In this document: in pieces, positions 1-11,945 of the stretch
Position numbering within the stretch: the stretch's first letter is position 1
Layout: each line of letters starts with the position of its first letter
From: Desulfogranum marinum
GTDB lineage: Bacteria; Desulfobacterota; Desulfobulbia; Desulfobulbales; Desulfobulbaceae
Direction of reading: 5' to 3'
Length of the DNA: 64,000 bases
NCBI RefSeq assembly: GCF_016918565.1
Contig: NZ_JAFFQD010000006.1
Span: forward strand, 62,001 to 126,000
The notes under the pieces: generated by a model
What the model was told of the DNA's origin: nothing
What the model saw: the letters and a program-made list of their open reading frames with translations, nothing else
Database searches by the model: none
Made by a program: the position numbers and the translations under genes

Positions 1-1
1 G

Positions 2-604
2 CTGCTGGACAGCCTCCAGATAAAATGGGCCAACGGGGTCCATCTGCTCGCTCCCTTTTCCTGGCACCTGACCTCTTTTGGTTTGTTCTGGCCGGAGCAC
101 TGGGCCACCCAGGCTCTTTCTCTTTTGGGATGTATTGTACTGCTGTTTTTCGCTTTTTCAGATCGACATCAGGAACTTGACCTGGTCATTAAACCACTCA
201 ACACTCTTTTTGCCGGCCTGCTGCTGCTCTTTTACCTTGCAGCACCGCCTCTTTTCATGGACGGCCCTTTTGCAGCCGACAACCACTTTATCCAAACCCT
301 TCGCGATCAAGCGACACGACCCGGCAACACCTTGGCCATTGACCGCGGCAACTATGACCCGCAGACATCAACCATCCAAATTTTTACCGGAGAAAAACTG
401 CACATCCATCCAATGGCGCTTGCTGAAAAAACAAAAATTTCTCTACAAGGAATTTTCCAAGACCGGAACACTGTAAAAGTGACGGCCTATCACGTTCATT
501 CCAGCCAGCGGGACCTTTATTCTTTTGTCGGCATTTTTACGGTACTTGCCATCTGGCTGCTTGCGATCTTTAGAAAAAAAAGTAAAGTAGCTCAACGTAA
601 ATAA
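2..604 (+). CDS. Membrane protein, YdjM/DUF457-like metal-dependent hydrolase family, 5' end missing
   Basis: The reading frame is open from base 2, so the gene begins before the window. An internal TTG at 83 is only a possible start. The first visible residues (LLDSLQIKWANGVHLLAPFS) resemble the part of the YdjM/DUF457 inner-membrane hydrolase family that reads roughly HLLLDxLTxxGxxLLxPFS. The metal-binding His residues of that family would lie upstream and cannot be seen. Two hydrophobic segments follow at about 97-115 bp and 200-260 bp. After them comes a soluble stretch of about 80 residues, then a last membrane helix with a basic tail (FRKKSKVAQRK). The next gene starts 33 bp later on the same strand, so the two may be cotranscribed. 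The family assignment is an inference from a short motif. Confidence 0.5.
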   Translation: MLDSLQIKWANGVHLLAPFSWHLTSFGLFWPEHWATQALSLLGCIVLLFFAFSDRHQELDLVIKPLNTLFAGLLLLFYLAAPPLFMDGPFAADNHFIQTLRDQATRPGNTLAIDRGNYDPQTSTIQIFTGEKLHIHPMALAEKTKISLQGIFQDRNTVKVTAYHVHSSQRDLYSFVGIFTVLAIWLLAIFRKKSKVAQRK

Positions 605-637
605 ACCCAGTCACTTTTCACCTACCACCTTCTTTTT

Positions 638-1255
638 ATGATACGCTCTATTTTTTATCTCTTGCTGTTTGTATGTGCTGTTACTCTTTGTGTCCCTCTT
701 GTAGCTGGAGCAGCTGAGAAGAGCCGTGACAGAGATATCATTATCACCCTTCCAGCAGAGACAGTACTACACTCATTACAAAAAATGCTCCCCCTGAAAA
801 TCAATACTAATAATCCTGATCTGCAGGGACAGATCACGCTGCAATCGTTAAAGAAATTGGCAATAAACGACAATACTCTTTCCGTCCAAGGCGTTGTCAG
901 AGGCAAAAATCTGTCAATGGTAACCACCATTGCCAATCAAAAAATTCGCCTGAAATTGGGAGAAGTTAACCTTCCTGTTTCCTGTGATCTTCTAACTCGA
1001 TTTGACAAAGGGAAACAACAACTTTTCGTCACCCCATTTTTCCCTGCCCCAGAACAGTCAGACACCGGATCCGATGCAATTCGTCCGCTCTTGAAAGCGC
1101 TCGAGGGGCAGGAGTATCCTTTACAACTGGATACACTAAAGCTAACTAACTTTAAACTTGGAGAAAAGCCATTTCCTTTGACCATGGTACCCGTTGATAT
1201 TACAGGGCGTGATAACGCCCTGATGATCAATCTGCAGCCGCAACCCACACTATAA
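638..1255 (+). CDS. Predicted periplasmic protein of unknown function
   Basis: This 205-residue protein begins with a clear signal peptide: MIR, a hydrophobic core of about 17 residues, then an AGAAEKS cleavage region near residue 25. The rest is hydrophilic, beta-rich looking and has no membrane segment, so it is probably secreted to the periplasm. The pattern of alternating polar and hydrophobic residues recalls small lipid-binding or LPS-associated beta proteins, but I cannot name a family. It lies between the membrane protein upstream and the HIT gene, whose start is 11 bp after this stop, so the three may form one unit. The ribosome binding site is weak (pyrimidine-rich before the ATG). 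Confidence 0.7.
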   Translation: MIRSIFYLLLFVCAVTLCVPLVAGAAEKSRDRDIIITLPAETVLHSLQKMLPLKINTNNPDLQGQITLQSLKKLAINDNTLSVQGVVRGKNLSMVTTIANQKIRLKLGEVNLPVSCDLLTRFDKGKQQLFVTPFFPAPEQSDTGSDAIRPLLKALEGQEYPLQLDTLKLTNFKLGEKPFPLTMVPVDITGRDNALMINLQPQPTL

Positions 1256-1265
1256 GAGGGGAAAA

Positions 1266-1607
1266 ATGGAAACTAACTGTCTGTTTTGTAAAATCATTGC
1301 AGGAGAGATACCCGCCGACAAACTGTACGAAGATGACGAGATACTGGCGTTCAGAGATATTGCGCCGCAGGCACCAGTCCATTTCCTTGTTATCCCTAAA
1401 AAACATATTAAAGGGCCGGCCGCTGTCACCAGCGAGGATGACAAACTGATCGGAAAAATTATGCGCATAGGGAATGAACTTGCCGCCAAAGAGGGTATTG
1501 ACCAGTACCGGGTGGTGTTCAACAATGGTGAACAGGCCGGGCAATCAGTGTTTCACATCCACATGCACATTCTGGGCGGACGCAGCATGCAATGGCCTCC
1601 AGGCTAA
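1266..1607 (+). CDS. HIT family nucleotide-binding protein (HINT type)
   Basis: This is a 113-residue protein of the usual HINT length. It starts with the typical NCLFCKIIAGEIPADKLYED segment and carries the histidine triad H97-x-H99-x-H101 followed by ILGGR and the family's C-terminal MxWPPG ending. HINT proteins hydrolyse purine nucleoside phosphoramidates and related AMP conjugates in the cytosol. An AGAGGGG Shine-Dalgarno lies about 5 bases before the ATG. The gene converges on the DHH phosphoesterase gene with only 9 bp between the two stops. Both products handle small nucleotides, but they are on opposite strands and the closeness may be chance. Confidence 0.95.
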   Translation: METNCLFCKIIAGEIPADKLYEDDEILAFRDIAPQAPVHFLVIPKKHIKGPAAVTSEDDKLIGKIMRIGNELAAKEGIDQYRVVFNNGEQAGQSVFHIHMHILGGRSMQWPPG

Positions 1608-1616
1608 AAAGACTTC

Positions 1617-2915
1617 TTATTCCGGCAGCATCCCGTACAGATAGTTGATAATATCTGTACGGGTCACGATTCCGATGACCTCTTTCCCTTGCTGAACCGG
1701 CAGGTGACCGATATTTTTACTCACCATCAATTCTGCAGCTTCGCTGGCAAGGGCATCGGGATGAATAGTTGCGACATCTCTTTTCATAAAGGCCTTTACC
1801 GGGCTGTTCCACTGTTTTTCTAATTTCAGCTTTTTCAGATCCCATAGCACAATAATCCCCTGTATCCCCTGCTCGTCAGCAACAATCACTCCCCGAATTT
1901 TTTCCTGCTCCATGATGGCTCGCACCTCATGCATGGGTGTTTCTGCAGGCACTGTTGTTACGGGGAAAGACATCATGTCGGCCACCAGCGCGCGTCCACT
2001 CTGATCTTCTTTCAGGGCTGCAATAATTTTCTGACGCATGAGCCCAGGTGTGACTCCAGGTTCACTGACAACAGCTGAACCAGCTCCCGGATGTCCTCCG
2101 CCGCCAAACGGAGCAAGAAGAGCATGTACATTGATGTCTGCAACACCACTGCGACCGATAATAAACTGCTTTTCATCCTGATTGACAAAAATGGCAAACA
2201 CGGCATCTGCATTGACAATTTTCCTGTACAACTGAACCACCATGGCAAGTTCTGTGTATTTATGTACCCATACGACGCCGATGCTGACATGGTGGCCTTT
2301 AATATCTATCTCCTCTGCATCGCGTAAAAGACGAAACAACACCTTTTTTTGCGTCTCACCATAGGCCATGTTTAAAAAATCAACGGCAATGGTTAAATCA
2401 GCTCCCTGCTCGAGAAGAAATGCAGCCACACGAGCATCTGCCGGAGTTGTTGAACTGAAGGTCAGCTGTCCGGTATCTTCATACAGTCCAAGCAAAAACA
2501 CTGTTGCCTGTAGCGGGGTAAGTTCAATATGCTGCCTTTGTATTTCTTGAACAAATAAAGTAATCGTTGCCCCCACCGGAGCCACATTTTGCCATTGCGA
2601 GTTGACATCGCCGAGTCCCATATGGTGGTCCCACAGCAGTATTTCCACATCCAAACGATCCTTTAGCGATTCCATCCGATCAAGCCGCTTCCACTGGTTG
2701 GTATCGGCTATGATCAAGCTGTCAACTTTATTCATATCAATTTCGTTTGGCAACACAACGGTGAAAGCCGTTTTGTGCAGGGCAAGAAACCGCTTAACGT
2801 TAGGATTAACATTCTTAGGACAAACAGCCACGCAGCCGGGGTAAACAAGTGTCGCCGCCAGGATGGATGCTAATCCGTCAAAATCAGTATTCTTATGGGT
2901 CGTTGCTATTTGCAT
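1617..2915 (-). CDS. DHH/DHHA1 phosphoesterase with tandem CBS domains
   Basis: The 432-residue product has an N-terminal DHH catalytic domain. Visible metal-site motifs are H7 with D11-F-D13, D71 in IIADTNQ, and the signature D96-H97-H98. A DHHA1 substrate domain follows with the GGGGHPGAG motif near residue 275, and two CBS repeats fill about residues 310-430. Such proteins are NrnA-like 3'-5' nanoRNase or pAp phosphatase relatives, here with an adenosine-nucleotide-sensing CBS pair that may regulate activity. A polyA polymerase domain, present in some DHH-CBS fusions, is absent. The ATG at 2915 is the first plausible start. The gene diverges from gltB across about 350 bp. Confidence 0.88.
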   Translation of the reverse strand: MQIATTHKNTDFDGLASILAATLVYPGCVAVCPKNVNPNVKRFLALHKTAFTVVLPNEIDMNKVDSLIIADTNQWKRLDRMESLKDRLDVEILLWDHHMGLGDVNSQWQNVAPVGATITLFVQEIQRQHIELTPLQATVFLLGLYEDTGQLTFSSTTPADARVAAFLLEQGADLTIAVDFLNMAYGETQKKVLFRLLRDAEEIDIKGHHVSIGVVWVHKYTELAMVVQLYRKIVNADAVFAIFVNQDEKQFIIGRSGVADINVHALLAPFGGGGHPGAGSAVVSEPGVTPGLMRQKIIAALKEDQSGRALVADMMSFPVTTVPAETPMHEVRAIMEQEKIRGVIVADEQGIQGIIVLWDLKKLKLEKQWNSPVKAFMKRDVATIHPDALASEAAELMVSKNIGHLPVQQGKEVIGIVTRTDIINYLYGMLPE

Positions 2916-3150
2916 GCAATGCTCTTAAAAAGGAGAAAATAATACCTGCCATAGGCCTGTGTTGCACACCCCTCAAAAAAGAAGATATGCAGTTGCAATG
3001 GCTTCCAACCAGTAGTCTCACTTCAGTGTATATAGTTATGGGGAACTGTCAAGCCAAGAAGTCGTGAGCAAGCCCTGCTTCTCTTCCTTTCCGAAGCCAT
3101 CCAGCTTGTTGATTTGGAAGACATCTGGTAGATTATTTTTTCACAGGCCA

Positions 3151-3239
3151 TGCTCAATGCAGCAGCACCGAGCTTTGTGTCCTTCCAGGCACAAAAGACG
3201 TCTTCTTGCTCTGCAACCTCCGCATTGAGCACTTTTTTT
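3151..3239 (+). promoter_or_regulatory. Attenuator-like leader of gltB
   Basis: The sequence GCATTGAGCA at 3222-3231 is followed by C and seven T residues (3233-3239), an intrinsic-terminator layout. It can pair with a perfect 10-base partner, TGCTCAATGC, at 3151-3160. Alternatively it closes a compact hairpin with TGCTCTGC at 3208-3215, leaving a 2-base bulge. A further hairpin (TTTGTG/CACAAA) lies between. Two mutually exclusive pairings next to a T-tract and 25 bases before the gltB start suggest conditional termination. The signal sensed is not visible. Confidence 0.5.
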
Positions 3240-3263
3240 CATCCGGATCACAAGGATATGCTG

Positions 3264-6200
3264 ATGCCAGGGCTTTACAATCAAAATGAATTCAAGGACA
3301 ATTGCGGTTTCGGCCTCATTGCCCACCTTAAAGGCAATGCAAGTCATAGATTGCTACAGACAGCCATAGAGGCGCTGACCTGTATGACGCACCGAGGCGG
3401 CATTGCAGCTGATGGGCGCACCGGAGACGGCTGCGGCCTCCTGATCCGGAAACCGGATGCTTTTTTGCGCAGCATTGCCGGCAAATGCTGCGCGAACCCG
3501 CTACCTTCGGTGTACGCAGTGGGATCGGTGATGCTCAGCCAGGACAGCTCACTGGCTGAAGCTGCCCGGAAAATACTTGCAGAAACGCTGGCGACCGAAG
3601 GACTTGAGGTTGCAGGGTGGCGGGAAGTGCCTACCAATACAGATTGTCTCGGTCCCATAGCGCTCGATAGCTTACCTGTCTTCAACCATGTGTTCGTCAA
3701 CTGCAATGATTTGCCGCTTGATCAATGCAATGCCAGGCTCCTGCTTGCCCGCCGCAAAGCTGAAATCCGCCTGCAACACGATCCTGACTTTCATGTCGCC
3801 AGCCTCAGCACCTCTGTTCTTTCTTATAAAGGGCTGATGATGCCCGTTGATTTGCCTCGTTTTTTTCCCGATCTGGCAGATGAAAACCTGGAAACAGCTA
3901 TCTGCGTTTTCCACCAGCGTTTTTCAACCAACACCATGCCACGCTGGCCACTGGCCCAACCCTTTCGCCTTCTTGCTCATAACGGCGAAATAAATACTAT
4001 ATCAGGCAACCGCAACTGGGCAGTAGCTCGAACTCCAAAATTCCAAACACCGCTGCTACCGAACCTTGACGAAATCACCCCGCTTGTGAACCGAAGCGGT
4101 TCAGACTCTTCCAGCCTTGATAATATGCTTGAGCTTCTGCTTGCTGGAGGAATGGAGCTCCATCGGGCAATTCGCATCCTGATGCCGCCTGCCTGGCAAA
4201 ACGTCGAACACCTCGACCCGGATCTTCGCGCTTTTTATGAATACAACTCCATGCATATTGAGCCATGGGACGGCCCTGCCGGCCTGGTCATTACCGATGG
4301 CAGGTATGCAGTGTGTGCTCTGGACCGCAATGGATTGCGTCCTTCCCGCTGGGTGCTGACCAAAGACGATATTATCACGGTTGCCTCGGAAATAGGGGTG
4401 TACAACTATGACCCATCAGCGGTGGTTGCCAAGGGGCAGCTCGGCCCAGGAAAAATACTCTCCATCGACACCCATACCGGACAACTCATGCACACCAGAG
4501 ATGTGGATGAGCAATTAAAAAAGCAAAAACCATACAAACAGTGGCTTAAAGACAATACTCTTCGTATTGAAGCTACCCTTGAAAAAGAAGATATCGAACG
4601 AAAACTGCCGGAAAACATACTCAAAGCGGCTATGAAACTGTTTCAGGTTACCTTTGAGGAACAGGACCAGCTGCTGCGCCCGCTTGCGGAAACCAGCCAG
4701 GAGGCAACCGGCTCCATGGGCGACGATACCCCCATGGCGGTACTTTCCAGGCGACAACGGCCGCTTTATGATTATTTTCGCCAACAATTTGCCCAGGTAA
4801 CGAACCCGCCCATCGACCCGCTGCGCGAGGCGGTGGTGATGTCGCTTGAGACCTGCATCGGTCCGGAGCTCTCGATTTTTGAAGAAACGGAACAGCATGC
4901 AAATCGCGTTAAACTGAGTTCGCCAATACTTTCCACAGGCAGCTTCAAGGCGCTGGTTAATCTTGATCGATGGGGCTATCCGGTTCAAAGGCTCAAGCTC
5001 TATCATGATCCAGGACAGGAAAATCTGCACACAGCCCTTCAGCGTTTATGTGATGAGGCTGCAAAGGCGGTCAACAATGGTGCAGTAATACTCTTGCTCA
5101 CCGATGACCATTACGAACCTGACCTGCTCCCTGTCCACTCGCTGTTGGCAACCGGTGCAGTCCACCAGCACCTGACAAGGCTCGGTATACGATGCGATGC
5201 AAATATCATTGTCGAAACCGCCTCTGCAAGAGATGCACACCAGGTAGCTTGCCTTCTCGGCTATGGAGCGACGGCGGTCTACCCATATTTGAGTTATTCC
5301 GTGCTTAACCAGCTCCACGAAAAAGATGACCTCACAGTCAGCGTGGATCAGGCCTTTAAAAACTATCGCAAAGGAATCAACAAAGGGCTACGCAAGATCC
5401 TTTCGAAAATGGGTATTTCCACCATCTCCTCCTATCGGGGAGCCCAGCTCTTTGAGATAGTAGGCCTTGGCAGCGAGGTGGTTGATTATTGTTTTACCGG
5501 TACCCCGAGCCGAATCCAGGGAGCGAGTTTCAGTGATCTTCAAGCTGACCAGCAACAATTGGCAAAGATTGCGTTTACCCCTCAAATTCCAGTCCAGGCC
5601 GGCGGGGCACTCAAATTTATCTACGGCCAGGAGTATCATGCCTTTAACCCCGACGTGGTCACCACCATGCAAGCTGCAGTCACAAGCGGCAGCTACGATA
5701 AATGGCAAACCTGTGCAGAGCTGATCAATACACGCCCACAGGCAACCCTGCGTGACCTGCTTACTCTGTCCGAATCCGGTCCCTCTGTTCCCATTGAAGA
5801 AGTTGAACCGGTAGAAGCAATTATCAGCAGGTTTGACTCTGCCGCCATGTCCCTGGGTGCTTTGTCGCCGGAAGCACACGAAGCCTTGGCCATGGCCATG
5901 AACACCTTGGGAGGCAGGTCGAACAGTGGTGAGGGTGGCGAGGACCCTGCCAGATTCGGCACCAACAAGGTTTCTAAAATAAAACAAATCGCCTCGGGAA
6001 GATTCGGTGTAACCCCCCATTATCTTGCCAACGCAGAAGTACTGCAGATCAAAATTGCCCAAGGGGCCAAACCAGGAGAAGGGGGGCAGCTTCCCGGCAG
6101 TAAGGTAACGGAACTCATCGCCCGATTACGCTATTCCATCCCTGGGGTAACGCTTATCTCACCCCCACCTCATCATGACATTTATTCCATTGAAGACCTG

Positions 6201-7709
6201 GCACAGCTCATTTATGACCTGAAACAGGTGAATCCCGACGCTCTGGTCTCTGTTAAACTGGTTTCCCGTCCAGGCGTAGGGACCATTGCTGCCGGGGTAG
6301 CGAAAGCATATGCAGACCTGATTACCATTTCAGGATATGACGGGGGCACAGCGGCAAGTCCGCTTTCTTCCATTCACCATGCCGGATCTCCCTGGGAACT
6401 TGGACTCAGTGAGGTTCACCAGACGCTGCGGGCTAACGACCTGCGCGACAAGGTCCGGTTGCAAACCGACGGTGGCTTAAAAACGGGGTTGGATGTTGTC
6501 AAAGCAGCCATCCTGGGTGCAGAAAGTTTCGGGTTTGGTACTGCGCCCATGGTTGCCCTGGGATGTAAATATCTGCGCATCTGTCATCTCAATAACTGTG
6601 CAACAGGGGTTGCGACCCAGCGCGATGATCTCCGCCGGAATCACTTCTCCGGTACCGTGGAAAAGGCCATGCATTACTTTCGCTTTGTTGCCCAGGAAGC
6701 TCGGCAATGGATGGCCTTTCTTGGCGTACGTTCAATCAATGAACTCATCGGAAGGGTTGATCTGCTTACCCCGGTGTCCGGTGCAACAAGCAAACAGAAC
6801 AAACTCGACCTAACCCCGCTTCTCCATCGCGACCCAGAGCTTGACCTTAAGCCGCAACACTGCACCATCGCCAGAAACATTCCCTTTGACCGAGGTGAGC
6901 TGGCGGAAAAAATGGTTAGGCAAATGATGCCGGACATTGAAAAACAAAATGGTGGCACTCACGCCTTTACCCTAACCAACTGTGATCGATCCATAGGTGC
7001 CAGACTTAGCGGGGAAATCGCCAAAAGGTACGGTAACACAGGCATGAACGCTAACCCGCTCAAGGTGAAGCTGACAGGTATTGCCGGCCAAAGCTTTGGC
7101 GCTTGGAATGCAGGCGGCTTGGAAATGTACCTTGACGGTGATGCCAATGATTACGTCGGCAAAGGGATGGCAGGCGGCAAAATCGTTATCCGACCGCCCC
7201 ACCAGTCAACCTTCAAGAGCAACGAAACCAGCATTCTGGGCAATACCTGCCTCTATGGTGCCACCGGAGGCAAGCTCTTTGCTGCTGGTCTTGCCGGCCA
7301 ACGATTTGCGGTTCGTAACTCAGGTGCCCATGCTGTTATCGAAGGGGCCGGCGACCATTGCTGTGAATACATGACCGGCGGTTTGGTCACCGTTCTCGGC
7401 GCGACCGGGGCAAATTTCGGCGCAGGCATGACCGGTGGATTTGCCTATGTTCTTGATATGGAGAACACCTTTGTCGATAAATACAATCACGAACTGGTGG
7501 AGATACAACGTATTCACTCCGGCTACATGGAGGAATACCGACATCATCTTCACATGGTGATTGAAGAGTATTGCCGGGAAACCAACAGCGACTGGGGCTG
7601 GCATCTCCTGGATGATTACATGGATTATATCGGTAAATTTTGGATGGTGAAGCCTAAGGCTGCCGACTTTTCCAACCTCCTCAACCGACTCCGCCAACGC
7701 GGTGAATAG
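3264..7709 (+). CDS. gltB: Glutamate synthase large subunit (NADPH-GOGAT alpha)
   Basis: GltB makes glutamate from glutamine and 2-oxoglutarate together with GltD. From the ATG at 3264 the protein has about 1481 residues, the usual length. It starts with a class II amidotransferase domain whose Cys14 (DNCGFG) becomes the N-terminal nucleophile after removal of a short propeptide. The central domain and the FMN synthase domain follow. The 3Fe-4S cluster motif C-x5-C-x4-C ([12 protein letters not shown]) lies near residue 1100, and the C-terminal GXGXG beta-helix is present. I chose 3264 because AAGGAT sits 6-7 bases upstream. An ATG at 3258 is possible, and the longer frame from 3150 would translate through the attenuator-like leader. 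gltD follows 30 bp later. Confidence 0.96.
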   Translation: MPGLYNQNEFKDNCGFGLIAHLKGNASHRLLQTAIEALTCMTHRGGIAADGRTGDGCGLLIRKPDAFLRSIAGKCCANPLPSVYAVGSVMLSQDSSLAEAARKILAETLATEGLEVAGWREVPTNTDCLGPIALDSLPVFNHVFVNCNDLPLDQCNARLLLARRKAEIRLQHDPDFHVASLSTSVLSYKGLMMPVDLPRFFPDLADENLETAICVFHQRFSTNTMPRWPLAQPFRLLAHNGEINTISGNRNWAVARTPKFQTPLLPNLDEITPLVNRSGSDSSSLDNMLELLLAGGMELHRAIRILMPPAWQNVEHLDPDLRAFYEYNSMHIEPWDGPAGLVITDGRYAVCALDRNGLRPSRWVLTKDDIITVASEIGVYNYDPSAVVAKGQLGPGKILSIDTHTGQLMHTRDVDEQLKKQKPYKQWLKDNTLRIEATLEKEDIERKLPENILKAAMKLFQVTFEEQDQLLRPLAETSQEATGSMGDDTPMAVLSRRQRPLYDYFRQQFAQVTNPPIDPLREAVVMSLETCIGPELSIFEETEQHANRVKLSSPILSTGSFKALVNLDRWGYPVQRLKLYHDPGQENLHTALQRLCDEAAKAVNNGAVILLLTDDHYEPDLLPVHSLLATGAVHQHLTRLGIRCDANIIVETASARDAHQVACLLGYGATAVYPYLSYSVLNQLHEKDDLTVSVDQAFKNYRKGINKGLRKILSKMGISTISSYRGAQLFEIVGLGSEVVDYCFTGTPSRIQGASFSDLQADQQQLAKIAFTPQIPVQAGGALKFIYGQEYHAFNPDVVTTMQAAVTSGSYDKWQTCAELINTRPQATLRDLLTLSESGPSVPIEEVEPVEAIISRFDSAAMSLGALSPEAHEALAMAMNTLGGRSNSGEGGEDPARFGTNKVSKIKQIASGRFGVTPHYLANAEVLQIKIAQGAKPGEGGQLPGSKVTELIARLRYSIPGVTLISPPPHHDIYSIEDLAQLIYDLKQVNPDALVSVKLVSRPGVGTIAAGVAKAYADLITISGYDGGTAASPLSSIHHAGSPWELGLSEVHQTLRANDLRDKVRLQTDGGLKTGLDVVKAAILGAESFGFGTAPMVALGCKYLRICHLNNCATGVATQRDDLRRNHFSGTVEKAMHYFRFVAQEARQWMAFLGVRSINELIGRVDLLTPVSGATSKQNKLDLTPLLHRDPELDLKPQHCTIARNIPFDRGELAEKMVRQMMPDIEKQNGGTHAFTLTNCDRSIGARLSGEIAKRYGNTGMNANPLKVKLTGIAGQSFGAWNAGGLEMYLDGDANDYVGKGMAGGKIVIRPPHQSTFKSNETSILGNTCLYGATGGKLFAAGLAGQRFAVRNSGAHAVIEGAGDHCCEYMTGGLVTVLGATGANFGAGMTGGFAYVLDMENTFVDKYNHELVEIQRIHSGYMEEYRHHLHMVIEEYCRETNSDWGWHLLDDYMDYIGKFWMVKPKAADFSNLLNRLRQRGE

Positions 7710-9158
<1,449 letters not shown>

Positions 9159-9184
9159 TTTTGCTTTAGGTGTTGTTTGCGGAC

Positions 9185-9215
9185 AGCTCTTTACCAGCCT
9201 GCTCTATAAAGAGCT
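9185..9215. terminator. Hairpin between convergent gltD and HTH gene
   Basis: A perfect 9-base inverted repeat (AGCTCTTTA at 9185, TAAAGAGCT ending at 9215) lies in the 67-bp gap between two convergent genes. Neither strand has a clear T-run after it, so terminator function is only suggested by position. Confidence 0.3.
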
Positions 9216-9225
9216 TCAACACACA

Positions 9226-9945
9226 TTAAAGTTCAATCACCCCATGATTATTATCGACCAGTGAGGGTAAAAGGCTCTGTACCTCGGCAGCACTCCAAAG
9301 AGGGGTACCTGAAAGAGTTGCCGCATTAATATGATTCAGGCCCCGGGCAATTTCGGCGTAACTCTTGCCACGCTGACGGAGCCTGAGCACAGACTCGGAC
9401 AACTCTTCCTTGCTGAATATTTTTTTATCACCATCGACATCAACGGTCCTGTTATCAGTTCCCAGCTCAACCTGCTGCATATTTTCGGCAGGTTCCGGAT
9501 TATACTCAAGCTGCAACCCGACCATCAAACGCATCAGGTCGTCAATTTGACGATCCCGCCGTGCTAGCTGGCCCCGCATATCTTCCAGCTGTTCACGCAG
9601 GAGTTGAATTTGCTCTTTGTACACTTCAAGCAGTTCTGCCAGATAATCGTTGGTTGCCGCCTGGTGTGAACCTGAGACAGCACTTGTTGGTGTCGAAACG
9701 GTGGCCTGCTGCGCACCCTGTTTTCCAGCGTTGCCTTCCTGTCCATACGTTGCCAGCAAATTTCGGCCATCATGCCATCGCCGCAGATCTTCCTCACGAA
9801 ATCGAACCTCCTGCTTCCCTGTGACAGGGTTCAATATCATCTTGTAAGGTAATCCTTTTTTTCGATACCTGCTGATGGTTTTGGTAGAGACATTGAGATA
9901 TTCGGCAGCCTGCTTCTGTGTTACCTGGAAATCACTATCACTCAT
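9226..9945 (-). CDS. MerR/excisionase-type HTH DNA-binding protein with coiled coil
   Basis: The protein of about 239 residues opens with a HTH_17/MerR-like DNA-binding segment (VTQKQAAEYLNVSTKTISRY) followed by a beta-wing-like part. A polar linker rich in Gln, Ala and Ser comes next. Residues about 100-140 look like a coiled coil (LLEVYKEQIQLLREQLEDM). A short C-terminal region has a second helix-turn-helix flavour (RQRGKSYAEIARGLN). I start at the ATG at 9945 because AGGTGG lies 6 bases upstream. The GTG at 9966 is less likely. It is probably a transcription factor or a plasmid/phage-type adaptor; its target is unknown. Confidence 0.7.
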   Translation of the reverse strand: MSDSDFQVTQKQAAEYLNVSTKTISRYRKKGLPYKMILNPVTGKQEVRFREEDLRRWHDGRNLLATYGQEGNAGKQGAQQATVSTPTSAVSGSHQAATNDYLAELLEVYKEQIQLLREQLEDMRGQLARRDRQIDDLMRLMVGLQLEYNPEPAENMQQVELGTDNRTVDVDGDKKIFSKEELSESVLRLRQRGKSYAEIARGLNHINAATLSGTPLWSAAEVQSLLPSLVDNNHGVIEL

Positions 9946-10067
9946 TAATACCCACCTCTTTTCCACTCAAATTCTTGGTACGCCCAGTAGCTGATAAGCT
10001 AATAAAACGTAGAAAAGGGCATCCTGCAATCTTATCTTGCCGAAAAAGTTATAAAACAATGAGTTAG

Positions 10068-10106
10068 CCCGGATTTCTCATCAGTTCAGGCAGTGCCGGG
10101 TTCAAA
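10068..10106 (+). repeat. 39-bp dispersed repeat, copy 1
   Basis: This stretch starts CCCGGATTTCTCATC and ends GCCGGGTTCAAA. It is base-for-base identical to 21780-21818. Its ends can pair (CCCGG with CCGGG). It lies in an intergenic gap that also holds a copy of the short core repeat at 10136. Confidence 0.85.
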
Positions 10107-10135
10107 GTTTTTGGGAGTGAATTATAGTAGACTAT

Positions 10136-10153
10136 CGGAGTCTACGCTTACCT
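10136..10153 (+). repeat. Short dispersed core repeat, copy A
   Basis: CGGAGTCTACGCTTACCT. Related copies are found at 13990, 14254, 23992, 28210 and 28462, in both orientations and always between genes. Confidence 0.7.
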
Positions 10154-10322
10154 TTTACTGCCAAAATACTGAAGAAAATGGTACCGCATGGACATGGACT
10201 GACATTTGGTGAACATTGTGAAAATTTACAACTCCATCTAATTATAGTTACGAGATATACACTCAACAAAATGTTCACCAAAGGCGAGCTTACGCTGCCT
10301 TATTTCCATGATGTCATGGTTA

Positions 10323-11729
10323 TTATGCCTCTATTATCTCGCGCCCGGTCAAAAGAATATTTTCAAAAAACGTATCAAGCTCAGGCTTACCCACATTAAA
10401 ATTTGTGACTAACAACCTAAGAGCCAGTTGGCCATCCACATAACCAGTACCTACCAATCCCCGTTCTTTTTGCTGCATACGGTTGCGCAGTCTAATATTA
10501 AAATCGCCTGCGGACTCACCCGGTGGAGCTTTGTAGCGAAAACAAACATTAAAGGATTCCCTAGGGACGACCATCTCCAACTCCGCCTCAGCGTGTATAC
10601 GTTCCTCGGCATACATACAAAGTTGCAGATACTCTTCAACTCGCTCAGCCAGCCCTTTACGCCCATAAAATTTCCAATCAAGAAACCACTTTAAAGCATC
10701 TACCTTTCTGCCGCATTGCAGCGACTGACTCCCGAGATCCCGCAACTCTCCCCCAACGCCCTTACGAAAGATGTAACTCTCATCACCAGCACTGCATATT
10801 TGCTGAAGAATAGATGGCCGCTTGTTAAACAGCACCACGTTACACATAAGGGCTGTCCCGAGCATTTTGTGAAAATCCAGGGTAAAAGAATCCGCGTCCT
10901 CCACATGCGATAAATATCGTGATCGCAGCGTATCGCTCAAAATTGCCGCACCACCCCAGGCACCATCCACATGCAGCCAAAAACCATACTGCTCACGTAA
11001 TGCCAGCATTGGTTCAATCGCATCATATGCTCCACGAACCGTTGTCCCAGCCGTTGCTGCCACAAAAAATGGAATCGCGCCTTCCTCCTTTACCCGTACA
11101 ATCTGTTGCTCCAGGTCCACAAGGTCCATTCTGCCATGGCTATCGGTTGCGATCTTGATCAGGTTATCCGTTCCTATCCCTAAAATCGCTGCAGCCCGAT
11201 CCATGGAATAATGGGCATCTCTGTTAACAAAAGCACAAAGTCTTGACTGACCGAACAACCCACAAGACTTACCCTTTTCACAAGCGACATTGCGAGCAGC
11301 CATCATGACAATCATATTCGCATTGCTGGAGCCTGTCGTCATCTGGCCGACCCCATCTTCAAACCGGACAAGAGCAAGCATTTCCCGCAGCATGTACTGC
11401 TCCATCAACGTAGATACCGGAGCGGTCTCAAAGGTGCATGCAGAGGTATTGGAAACCGCAGTCACTATTTCGCCGATGATGGAAGGGAGATTCGCTCCTG
11501 CCCACATCCGGTTAACATAGGCAGGATTGCCTGTTTTCACCGCATAGGTCAGATATTTTTCCACCCACTCGAAGAGCTTGTTCCAATCTCCTTCCGTCTG
11601 CTCATCCAGCTGCAGTAGATTGTAGAGCGCCTCGGGTTCGTGATAGGCTACATACCGGCCCTGGGTAAGATTTTCATGATACCGCTCGATGATCTGGAGA
11701 AGGTGTTGAAATACGTTTTCAGAATCCAT
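10323..11729 (-). CDS. PLP-dependent decarboxylase (glutamate/aspartate/cysteine sulfinate group)
   Basis: This 468-residue protein belongs to the group II pyridoxal-phosphate decarboxylases. The motif HVDGAWGG (substrate and cofactor Asp) and the Schiff-base lysine in LDFHKMLGT are both present. The TTGSSNANMIVMMAAR segment is the phosphate-binding region. The length and arrangement fit the GAD65/CSAD/PanP branch more than bacterial GadB. It could decarboxylate glutamate, aspartate (to beta-alanine) or cysteine sulfinate; the sequence alone does not decide. It stands alone on the minus strand with a good ATG at 11729 and no clear operon partner. The cytosol is the expected location. Confidence 0.85.
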   Translation of the reverse strand: MDSENVFQHLLQIIERYHENLTQGRYVAYHEPEALYNLLQLDEQTEGDWNKLFEWVEKYLTYAVKTGNPAYVNRMWAGANLPSIIGEIVTAVSNTSACTFETAPVSTLMEQYMLREMLALVRFEDGVGQMTTGSSNANMIVMMAARNVACEKGKSCGLFGQSRLCAFVNRDAHYSMDRAAAILGIGTDNLIKIATDSHGRMDLVDLEQQIVRVKEEGAIPFFVAATAGTTVRGAYDAIEPMLALREQYGFWLHVDGAWGGAAILSDTLRSRYLSHVEDADSFTLDFHKMLGTALMCNVVLFNKRPSILQQICSAGDESYIFRKGVGGELRDLGSQSLQCGRKVDALKWFLDWKFYGRKGLAERVEEYLQLCMYAEERIHAEAELEMVVPRESFNVCFRYKAPPGESAGDFNIRLRNRMQQKERGLVGTGYVDGQLALRLLVTNFNVGKPELDTFFENILLTGREIIEA

Positions 11730-11945
11730 GATTAATACTGAACGCTCCCTATAGGCAGAGACCCACTCCCTGCCGGTGCAGTCAGGGTGAGGCAGAATTA
11801 TACATTGCTAATTTCGTGTGAATAACGCTCTGGTGCTACTGCCCTATACTACAGTGAAACGGTATTATCGAACAGTAAGTAAGCGTTCTAAAAAATAAGT
11901 AAAAAAAAGGCAAGAATGGGAGGGAACAAAAATGACAAGAAGCAC

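Noticed and set aside
3150-3263. N-terminal extension of gltB by 38 codons
   Set aside because: The extension covers the terminator-like leader, and family members begin close to MPGLY-x-EF-x-DNCGFG. A good ribosome binding site fits the start at 3264.
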